Origin: Sphaerospermopsis aphanizomenoides BCCUSP55 | GTDB lineage: Bacteria; Cyanobacteriota; Cyanobacteriia; Cyanobacteriales; Nostocaceae | Assembly (NCBI RefSeq): GCF_001586785.1 | Contig: NZ_LUFH02000062.1 | Span: 1 to 35,950 of the forward strand | Direction: 5' to 3' | DNA: 35,950 nt | In this document: one piece after another, positions 29,265 to 35,950 of the stretch | Numbering within the stretch: the stretch's first letter is position 1 | How the letters are laid out: each line of letters begins with the position of its first letter | The notes under the pieces: model-generated | Told to the model about the DNA's origin: nothing | Databases searched by the model: none | Seen by the model: the letters and a program-made list of their open reading frames with translations, nothing else | Translations under genes and position numbers: made by a program

Positions 29265-30848
29265 TTGACAGGTAAGGTACCAAGTTCTACGCTTAAAAAA
29301 TCGTCAAAAGCCCCAAGCATTCGCCACATCGCCAGAACACAGATGAATTGCCGATTTAAACCAGAACACCTATTATTAAGCATCCTAATTATTATTGCAT
29401 TCATCCTGCGTGTTGGCATGGCTGTAAAATTCCCCAATATATTTTGGGCAGATGAAATTTTCCAAACTCTAGAACCTGCACACAGACTAGCTTTCGGTCA
29501 TGGTATTGTCACCTGGGAGTTTAGAGACGGTATTCGTTCTTGGGTATTACCAGGAATTTTAGCAGGTATTATGGGTTTGACTGCGTGGATGGGAGAAGGT
29601 TCTGCTGGATATCTTCTAGGAGTGAATATATTTTTATCTCTACTTTCCCTCAGTAACATCTTAGTTGGTTATTTATGGGGAAAAAAAATAGGAGGCACAA
29701 CAACAGCTTTTATTTGTGCTTTTATTTGTACTATCTGGTTTGAACTAATCTACTTTTCTCCCAAAGCTTTTACTGAAGTTGTCGCTACTCATTTTCTCTT
29801 ACCTGGAGTTTATTTAGGAGTTGAAAAAAAATTACTTTCATCTCGAAATTCTATCTTGTTATCAGGATGTTTGTTAGGAATATCTTTAGCATTAAGAATT
29901 CATTTGCTGCCAGCGATAGTATTTGCTGTAGTTTACATTTGTAGAAAAGATTGGTGGGAAAAATGGGTGCCAATGATGTTAGGTATGATCGCTCCCATAC
30001 TCATCTTTGGGACTGTAGATGGTTTCACCTGGTCTTATCCTTTTCAATCTTTTTGGTTAAATATTTGGGTAAATCTTGTAGAAGGTAGAAGTAAACTTTA
30101 TGGAGTTTCACCTTGGTATGAATATTTTATTTTCTTACTTAAAAGTTGGTCTTTGCTATCACTACCTATTATTGTTCTCGCCCTGATAGGTTTTCGTCGT
30201 CTTCCTATTTTGGGATGGTTAGCATTAATTATTATCTTGTCTCACAGTTTATTAGCTCACAAAGAATATCGTTTTATTTATCCAGCATTACCAATGGTGA
30301 TTCTATTAGCAGGAATAGGCTCATTTGAATTAGTTTTACTATCTTCTTTATCCTTTTCTCGCCAATGGTCTTCACTGTCAAGCAAAATAATAGCAATATT
30401 TTTTACTATTTTAATCTGGACTGCTACTTCTGTGGCTCTTTTGAGTAGATTTAATATTTATGCTCCTTTAAACTTTTCTATATTTGGCACAAAAATGGAA
30501 ATTACACACCTTTATGCTACCGCTAATCATCTCCTAGCTTTACAAAGTTTAAGTACAGAAAAAAATGTCTGCGGTCTTGGGCTTTGGGATATTCATTGGG
30601 CTTTATCAGGTGGATATACTTATTTTCACCGCGACGTACCTATATATCAAGTTGACAAAGAAACAGATTTTAAACTTTTAAATTCTGGTTTTAATTATAT
30701 TGTTGCTAATCTGCCGTTACCATCTCATGATCAAAACTATACTCTAGAGAAATGCTGGCAAGGAACTTGTGTTTATCAGCGTCCGGGTTCTTGTCGCTAT
30801 CTTCCAGACCGTGATATCAATTCTATTCTCAAAAAATCGGGAAATTAG
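29265..30848 (+). CDS. GT22-type (GPI/ALG-like) membrane mannosyltransferase
   Basis: About 500-527 aa, with some ten hydrophobic segments. Signature motifs of glycosyltransferase family 22 are visible: FWADEIFQTLEPAHRLAFGHGIVTWEF near residue 60 (acidic residues for the lipid-linked sugar donor) and HKEYRFIYP at 332-340 of the TTG-started frame. Related enzymes use dolichol- or polyprenyl-phosphate mannose; here the donor and target are unknown, but envelope glycolipid or exopolysaccharide is likely. Starts: TTG 29265 or ATG 29343 (residue 27), with no clear SD for either. It contains no HIP1 site, unlike its neighbours dapF and dxr. Confidence 0.85.
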   Translation: MTGKVPSSTLKKSSKAPSIRHIARTQMNCRFKPEHLLLSILIIIAFILRVGMAVKFPNIFWADEIFQTLEPAHRLAFGHGIVTWEFRDGIRSWVLPGILAGIMGLTAWMGEGSAGYLLGVNIFLSLLSLSNILVGYLWGKKIGGTTTAFICAFICTIWFELIYFSPKAFTEVVATHFLLPGVYLGVEKKLLSSRNSILLSGCLLGISLALRIHLLPAIVFAVVYICRKDWWEKWVPMMLGMIAPILIFGTVDGFTWSYPFQSFWLNIWVNLVEGRSKLYGVSPWYEYFIFLLKSWSLLSLPIIVLALIGFRRLPILGWLALIIILSHSLLAHKEYRFIYPALPMVILLAGIGSFELVLLSSLSFSRQWSSLSSKIIAIFFTILIWTATSVALLSRFNIYAPLNFSIFGTKMEITHLYATANHLLALQSLSTEKNVCGLGLWDIHWALSGGYTYFHRDVPIYQVDKETDFKLLNSGFNYIVANLPLPSHDQNYTLEKCWQGTCVYQRPGSCRYLPDRDINSILKKSGN

Positions 30849-30897
30849 TAGCCTCAGCAATTTATATTTAAAATTATCCGTAAATTGTTAAATCATT

Positions 30898-32094
30898 GTG
30901 AAAGCTATTACTCTTCTTGGTTCTACCGGCTCTATTGGTACTCAGACTTTAGATATCGTTTCTGAGCATCCAGATAAGTTTCGCATAGTTGGACTGGCTG
31001 CTGGACGCAATGTGGAGTTGTTCGCGGCACAAATTCGCCAGTTTCGCCCCCAAATTGCCGCAATTTCTGCTGCTGATAAGTTACCAGAACTTCAAGAGGC
31101 AATTAAGGACCTCAATCCCCAACCTATTCTACTTGCTGGGGAAGCGGGAGTGATAGAAGTTGCTCGTTATGGTGATTCCCAAAGCGTTGTTACTGGTATC
31201 GTTGGTTGCGCGGGTTTGCTTCCCACTATTGCGGCTATTGAAGCGGGTAAAGATATTGCTTTAGCGAACAAAGAAACTCTCATCGCTGGTGGTCCTGTGG
31301 TTTTACCTTTGGTGGCAAAACACGGAGTGAAACTATTACCAGCAGATTCCGAACATTCAGCGATTTTTCAATGTTTGCAAGGTGTTCCTCAAGGTGGTTT
31401 GAAGAAAATATTACTTACTGCTTCCGGTGGTGCTTTCCGAGACTGGCCTGTGGAAAAGTTACCAGAGGTAAAAGTTGCTGATGCTCTTAAACATCCTAAC
31501 TGGTCAATGGGTAAAAAAATTACTGTTGACTCGGCAACTTTGATGAATAAGGGTTTAGAAGTAATTGAGGCTCATTATTTGTTTGGGATGGATTATGATG
31601 ATATCGAAATTGTCATTCATCCCCAAAGTATTATTCACTCTTTAATTGAGTTACAAGATACTTCGGTTTTAGCTCAGTTGGGATGGCCGGATATGCGTTT
31701 ACCTTTGCTTTATGCGATGTCTTGGCCAGAAAGAATTTACACTAATTGGGAAAGATTGAATTTAGTAAAATCTGGAAATTTAACTTTCCGTGAACCGGAT
31801 CATCAAAAGTATCCTTGCATGAATTTAGCTTATGCTGCGGGTAGGGCTGGTGGTTCTATGCCGGCGGTTTTAAATGCTGCGAATGAACAAGCAGTGGCGC
31901 TATTTTTAGAAGAAAAAATTGGCTATTTGGATATTGCGCGGTGTATTGAATGGGTGTGCGATCGCCATCAAAATGATAACAAACAAAATCCTTCTTTAGA
32001 TGACATTTTGGCAGCAGATCAATGGGCTAGACAAGAGGTTTTTACTGCTACTGAAAAGTTAGCCATTCAGCCACAGGTAATTTCTGTGAGTTAA
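30898..32094 (+). CDS. dxr: 1-deoxy-D-xylulose-5-phosphate reductoisomerase
   Basis: 398 aa, GTG start. Converts DXP to 2-C-methylerythritol 4-phosphate with NADPH, step two of the MEP isoprenoid pathway. Seen: N-terminal NADPH motif [42 protein letters not shown] with metal-binding acidic residues, [26 protein letters not shown], and [16 protein letters not shown]1 site lies near its 3' end. A dispersed repeat with arms ATCTCCGACTT / AAGTCGGGGAT follows at 32101-32160. Confidence 0.97.
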   Translation: MKAITLLGSTGSIGTQTLDIVSEHPDKFRIVGLAAGRNVELFAAQIRQFRPQIAAISAADKLPELQEAIKDLNPQPILLAGEAGVIEVARYGDSQSVVTGIVGCAGLLPTIAAIEAGKDIALANKETLIAGGPVVLPLVAKHGVKLLPADSEHSAIFQCLQGVPQGGLKKILLTASGGAFRDWPVEKLPEVKVADALKHPNWSMGKKITVDSATLMNKGLEVIEAHYLFGMDYDDIEIVIHPQSIIHSLIELQDTSVLAQLGWPDMRLPLLYAMSWPERIYTNWERLNLVKSGNLTFREPDHQKYPCMNLAYAAGRAGGSMPAVLNAANEQAVALFLEEKIGYLDIARCIEWVCDRHQNDNKQNPSLDDILAADQWARQEVFTATEKLAIQPQVISVS

Positions 32095-32100
32095 GACTAA

Positions 32101-32160
32101 ATCTCCGACTTCTAAAAGTAGCTGAAAATTTTTGACAGCAACAAAGAAAAAGTCGGGGAT
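32101..32160. repeat. Inverted repeat downstream of dxr
   Basis: ATCTCCGACTT (32101-32111) and AAGTCGGGGAT (32150-32160) can pair over 10 of 11 positions round a 38-nt loop. It is a common intergenic element type in Nostocales and may serve as the dxr terminator. Confidence 0.55.
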
Positions 32161-32175
32161 CTCAGACTAATAAAA

Positions 32176-32197
32176 TATTATAATATACACTATAATA
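32176..32197 (+). promoter_or_regulatory. Inverted repeat upstream of the DUF4007 locus
   Basis: TATTATA (32176-32182) and TATAATA (32191-32197) with an 8-bp spacer, 130 bp before the DUF4007 gene. It is a candidate operator or -10 region, though low-complexity AT content could also produce it. Confidence 0.35.
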
Positions 32198-32326
32198 CAG
32201 TCAGCACTTAAACAAGACTGAAAATATTGCCACCGCAGTTAAACACAAATAGCAGTTTTTATTTGCGATCGCAACCGATCCTTTAAGTAAAATCACTGAA
32301 AATATCATATTACCGAACAATAGACT

Positions 32327-33160
32327 ATGGCTAAAATGCAACTACATTTCAACGGTAACTTCTCCCTCAAAAAAGAAGAAATTAAAAGAATACTAGAAGC
32401 AGCTTCAGAAGAAAAAGGTTTAAAAGACACCTTAGAAAACCTGATGACAAAAACAGGTTTAGGTAATGCCAAAGTTGGTAAAATTAAAAGTTGGGCAACC
32501 AGAGCAGGTTTAGTTAAAGATAATTATTTAAGTCCAGAAGGAAAAATAGTTTTAAAACATGATCCTTATTTACAGTCAATAATTACAGATTGGTTAATGC
32601 ACTTTTATTTAAGCTTTGGTAATGAAGGGTTAAAGCAAATACCAGAAAACCCGTCGGAATGGGGAGGATGGACTTATTTTATTTATAAATTTCTGCCAGA
32701 AAATCCCACCTTTAGCAAAGATGATTTATTTCAAAACAGTATTCATATATTTGAAGAACCTGCTAAAGTAGTTCCTGAAAGATTCAAATATATTTTAAGA
32801 GCTTATACCGAACCACAAGCATTAGCTAATTGTCAAATTATCCAAGAAATTAAAACCAACAAATATGATACAGAAAAAGCTAAACTTCCTAATTCTCATT
32901 TAATTGGTTATTTTCTGGCTAAACTTTGGGAACGAGATTTTAATAAGCAAACTTCTGTTTTAACAGACGATATCATCAATCAAAAAATGGGAATTGTTCC
33001 AGTTTTAGGTATTCAAACAGAAACATTACAACAACATCTAAATAGTATTGAATCTCTGGGAATTATAGAACAAAGACGCACAGTGTCACCCTATCAAATT
33101 ATCCGGCGTTGGGATAATCCTGTCAACTTATTAGAAAAAGCCTATGTTAACAATAAATAA
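32327..33160 (+). CDS. DUF4007-family protein
   Basis: 277 aa. The N-terminal half has the DUF4007 pattern: HFNGNFSLKKEEIKRILEAA, GLGNAKVGKIKSWATRAGLV, then HDPYLQSIITDWLMHFYLSF and WGGWTYFIYKFLP. It is all-helical, winged-helix-like, and soluble. DUF4007 genes are known mainly from defence islands, next to PAPS-reductase-like genes and BREX/PglY-type ATPases (BREX type 4-like). Here it is first of at least three genes; the next starts 17 bp inside its 3' end. No HIP1 site lies in 32327-35950 (the nearest is at 32265), so the locus looks acquired. It is probably a regulatory or assembly component; the biochemical role is unknown. Confidence 0.8.
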   Translation: MAKMQLHFNGNFSLKKEEIKRILEAASEEKGLKDTLENLMTKTGLGNAKVGKIKSWATRAGLVKDNYLSPEGKIVLKHDPYLQSIITDWLMHFYLSFGNEGLKQIPENPSEWGGWTYFIYKFLPENPTFSKDDLFQNSIHIFEEPAKVVPERFKYILRAYTEPQALANCQIIQEIKTNKYDTEKAKLPNSHLIGYFLAKLWERDFNKQTSVLTDDIINQKMGIVPVLGIQTETLQQHLNSIESLGIIEQRRTVSPYQIIRRWDNPVNLLEKAYVNNK

Positions 33161-33578
33161 TTTATCACTTGCAGATGCAAAGCCAACAGATTATCCCCAT
33201 TTGTTATTGTGGAATTATTCTCATGATGCCGAAATTTATCAGCTTGCATTTAACAATAATGCTCAAATTATTAGTTATCGAAAAAACTTACTAAGTCGTA
33301 TTGATAGCAAACAAAAATATCTGATTTTCCATGAAAATATCAGTCAAGAATTAGCAGCAATTATAGAAATTTGTAGTCATGCAAATAAACCCATAGTGAT
33401 ATTAAAAGACTTAGAAATTCTCATTACCTATCTTTACAGTCAACCATCATCCCCCTTGAGTTTATTTTGGCACAAACTAGGAAATATGCGACATTTAGAA
33501 AGTATTTTATGGATTTTGCTTCCTACGCAAATACATCCTATTAACTGGAACAAAAAACGAATTACAACCATAGTTTAA
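33144..33578 (+). CDS. Unknown protein of BREX-like locus
   Basis: 144 aa, overlapping the DUF4007 stop by 17 bp and ending 32 bp before the ATPase gene, so certainly co-transcribed. Alternating beta/alpha pattern (YPHLLLWNYSHDAEIYQLAFN; KYLIFHENISQELAAIIEICSHANKPIVILKDLEILITYLYS), with a hydrophobic C-terminal segment (HLESILWILLPTQIHPINW). No known domain recognised and no catalytic motif evident. Its size and position are like those of BrxB-type small subunits, but I see no sequence match. Confidence 0.75.
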   Translation: MLTINNLSLADAKPTDYPHLLLWNYSHDAEIYQLAFNNNAQIISYRKNLLSRIDSKQKYLIFHENISQELAAIIEICSHANKPIVILKDLEILITYLYSQPSSPLSLFWHKLGNMRHLESILWILLPTQIHPINWNKKRITTIV

Positions 33579-33610
33579 AACTGAATCATATACCAGGGAT
33601 ATTTACCATT

Positions 33611-35950
33611 ATGCAACTAAACCAAATAGTCAAAATTAATGAACTGGGAATGGTAGCCAACGCCGTAAATTTTGGTATGATGGCTGATGCTGATAAAAAT
33701 TTACGTTTATGTCAAGGATTTGTATTTAATTATAATCATCAAAAATCCAAAGATTCTACACTAGGTGTACTAGAAGCAATTCAAAAAAGCTATCATCATA
33801 TTAATCAGCCAAACATTCATTTATTTGTACAAGACTATGGTAAAGGTAAATCTCATTTTGCCTTAGTTGCTGCTAACTACTTTCAAAAACCTTTAGAAAC
33901 TCTTGAGAATCAAGGAATACTACAACAGATAAAAATTGCCGCAGTCAATAATCAAGGAATAGTAGAAGATTTTACAGCTTATAAAAAACGTAATCCCAAA
34001 CATTTAGTAATTTGTATCAATGGAAAAGACACATTAAATTTAAGACAGACATTTTTAAAATCCCTGCATCAAACATTGGAAAATGAAGAAATCACAGATA
34101 CTTTAGCACAGCAACTTTGTCAAAAACCGCTAGAATATTTAAACAAATTAACAACGGAACAACTAGAAATAGCTAACCAATATTTACAAACAACAGAAAA
34201 TAGATATGGAGATATTAACAAAATTATAGATTTTTTAAAACAAGATAATTATACAATAATTCCCCTAGTTAAAGAAATTAGTAAACAACTTAATAATGGT
34301 TTTGCAATTGACTTTGAAACAGATTTAAATATAGAAGAAATACTAGCAGAATTAATTAATAAATTATGTTATGGAATAGATGCTAAATACGCAGGAATTT
34401 TAATTTTATTTGATGAATTAAACAATTATCTGCAAGGATGGGCGGTAGATCCATTTAATTCAGGAGGATTGACATTACAAAGTATCACTGATATTTGTGA
34501 AAATTATCAAAGTAAAGTTGCCTTAGTTTGTTTCACCCAAATTAGACCATTAAAATCAGTACCAAATCAATCTACAGAAGACTATAAAAAACTCGCTTCT
34601 CGGTTAGAAATTGCCGAAAGCACTTATGAACCAGCTTCTAGTTTAGAGTTAGTAATTAAAGCTTTATTACCAAAACAAAATAATGATAATTTATGGAATC
34701 AGTTTTTACAAATTTGGAACAATACACTATTAACTGATAGCAGAAAATCTCATGAAAACAGAATTAATATTTATCGGGAAAGAGGTTGGAGTCTACAGGA
34801 ATTTAATAATACTCTAACTATTGGTTGTTTTCCACTTCATCCTTTGAATAGTTATTTACTTTGTAACTTAGATTTTACTCAAGGAAGGACAGCAATTCAA
34901 TATATTAAAGAAGATGTGAAACAGTTTATTAATTCTCAACCTGTGGACAAAAATGGTAAATTAAACTATCTTGCTGCAATTTCTTTAGTTGATGCTTTTG
35001 ATAGTAACTTCTCTCAACCTGAATTTTCTCGTTATTATACAGAATTTCAAAAAGCTAAACATGATATTGCTTTCTCCGTCACAGAAAACGAAATTGCAAT
35101 TTTAAAAGCACTTTTTCTATTCTATGTTAGTCAAGGTAAGTTATATAAATCAGCATCAGAACCCCATGAAAATATTCTTAGTGAATTAACAGGTTTATCA
35201 GTAAAACAAACCAAGGAAACCTTAGTTCAACTCACTAATGAACGCAAGGTTATTTATCCTAACAGTGGAGATAATACCTATCATTTTTATTCTGGAAGAA
35301 ATTTACTAGAAATTGATCAAGAATTAGAAGAAGAAGTTAGTAAAAAATCTAAGGAAATATCCGTTGACTTAGTAGTTAAACATTGTAAGAATGACAAAAC
35401 TACATTTTTATCATCCGAAAGAATTGAAGGTAAAGAATTTATTGAAACAAATCAACTACTTGATGATGATAAATGGTTTTTTGAATATGAATTTTATAGC
35501 ATTGCAGAATTTGAACAAGCATTATCAGCTTATAAAACCCTAGAAAACATCAAAGGAAAAGGAATTTTTGCTTATGTTTTCGCAGAAACTATTGAAGAAT
35601 TACAAGATATTCGTTATAGAATAGATCGACTAATTGCTAACTCTAAATACAAAGACAATATAGTTGTAGCAATTCCTAATATTCCTGTCAGAGAAATTTG
35701 TATTCAGCTATTTCAAATCAAGATTATCAGCAAAAAAATTAACGCTGATAAACAAGGATCAGAAACAGCTTTAAAAGTTAAATATAAAGATTTACAAGAT
35801 ACAATTACCAGAGAAATTCAAGAGGTAATTAATTCTTGTACTTATCATAGATTTGATTTTATTAAATTAACAACTTCTGAAAAACAATATCCAGAATTTA
35901 TTGTTAGTCACTTGTTACAAAATCTTTATCCTTTTGTAGCACCTCTGGGT
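33611..35950 (+). CDS. BrxC/PglY-like large P-loop ATPase (5' part, runs off window)
   Basis: At least 780 aa; the frame is still open at the window end. ATG 33611 is 32 bp after the preceding gene. N-terminal P-loop region LFVQDYGKGKSHFALVAANYF (residues 71-91) matches the 'GDYGxGKSH' motif of BrxC/PglY-type (DUF499/DUF6079-like) ATPases, except the first Gly is Gln74. Walker B is GILILFDELNNYLQGW (D268, E269). A conserved-looking IRPLKSVPNQSTEDYKKLASRLEIAE follows. The C-terminal part seen so far is helical and polar. In BREX/Pgl systems this ATPase partners with PglZ, a PAPS-reductase or methyltransferase, and BrxL, which should lie to the right. Confidence 0.75.
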   Translation, partial: MQLNQIVKINELGMVANAVNFGMMADADKNLRLCQGFVFNYNHQKSKDSTLGVLEAIQKSYHHINQPNIHLFVQDYGKGKSHFALVAANYFQKPLETLENQGILQQIKIAAVNNQGIVEDFTAYKKRNPKHLVICINGKDTLNLRQTFLKSLHQTLENEEITDTLAQQLCQKPLEYLNKLTTEQLEIANQYLQTTENRYGDINKIIDFLKQDNYTIIPLVKEISKQLNNGFAIDFETDLNIEEILAELINKLCYGIDAKYAGILILFDELNNYLQGWAVDPFNSGGLTLQSITDICENYQSKVALVCFTQIRPLKSVPNQSTEDYKKLASRLEIAESTYEPASSLELVIKALLPKQNNDNLWNQFLQIWNNTLLTDSRKSHENRINIYRERGWSLQEFNNTLTIGCFPLHPLNSYLLCNLDFTQGRTAIQYIKEDVKQFINSQPVDKNGKLNYLAAISLVDAFDSNFSQPEFSRYYTEFQKAKHDIAFSVTENEIAILKALFLFYVSQGKLYKSASEPHENILSELTGLSVKQTKETLVQLTNERKVIYPNSGDNTYHFYSGRNLLEIDQELEEEVSKKSKEISVDLVVKHCKNDKTTFLSSERIEGKEFIETNQLLDDDKWFFEYEFYSIAEFEQALSAYKTLENIKGKGIFAYVFAETIEELQDIRYRIDRLIANSKYKDNIVVAIPNIPVREICIQLFQIKIISKKINADKQGSETALKVKYKDLQDTITREIQEVINSCTYHRFDFIKLTTSEKQYPEFIVSHLLQNLYPFVAPLG

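Overview
The window reads as chromosomal DNA of a filamentous, probably heterocyst-forming (Nostocales) cyanobacterium. The evidence is a psbA gene, about twenty HIP1 octamers (GCGATCGC) in the core genes, many arrays of 7-bp tandem repeats, a Nostoc-type lactate oxidase, cyanobacterial Hfq next to dapF, and a fused Bgt-type amino-acid transporter. It mixes housekeeping genes with accessory patches that are AT-rich, lack HIP1 sites, and are edged by repeats.

Layout. 1-4120: a psbA gene for the low-oxygen D1' variant (minus strand), a small secreted-type protein, and a three-gene sulfur operon (persulfide dioxygenase, rhodanese-DUF2892, TauE/SafE exporter). The psbA' and sulfur-operon promoters carry matching ACTATAT-type palindromes over the -35/-10 region. 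4370-6180: an accessory patch with an orphan ORF, a truncated DUF4926-like gene, two unknown genes and a ribbon-helix-helix regulator with a probable operator. 6471-9209: a fusion of a cNMP-binding domain, a degenerate sigma54-activator AAA domain and a NapH-like polyferredoxin membrane domain. 9213-10061: a VapBC toxin-antitoxin pair framed by two identical 40-bp repeats. 10064-13832: modD, a phosphodiester-glycosidase lipoprotein and a DUF4912 protein.

14464-18482: bgtB-like transporter, a repeat-rich convergent intergenic region, a thermonuclease lipoprotein, a small acidic protein and a SpoU-family RNA methyltransferase. 18544-24381: tRNA-Leu(CAG), murA (possibly with a rare ATT start), an ABC-type ATPase plus TOPRIM-like two-gene module resembling anti-phage systems, an M48 peptidase, lactate oxidase and tRNA-Leu(CAA). 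24382-25764: a small ORF, a dead Ser/Thr kinase fragment, a short transcription unit and tRNA-Gln(TTG). 25814-32094: two conserved unknown proteins, hfq, dapF, a GT22-type mannosyltransferase and dxr. 32327-35950 (window edge): a DUF4007 gene, an unknown gene and a BrxC/PglY-like ATPase, which is the 5' part of a BREX-like defence locus.

The most promising biology is (i) the proposed co-control of low-oxygen D1' and persulfide/sulfite detoxification by one repressor, (ii) the ATPase/TOPRIM-like pair, (iii) the DUF4007-BrxC-like locus running off the edge, and (iv) the sensor-polyferredoxin fusion, which keeps a sigma54-type ATPase fold but has lost the sigma54 contact loop. Functions are assigned by reading motifs and recalling families; no database search was possible.
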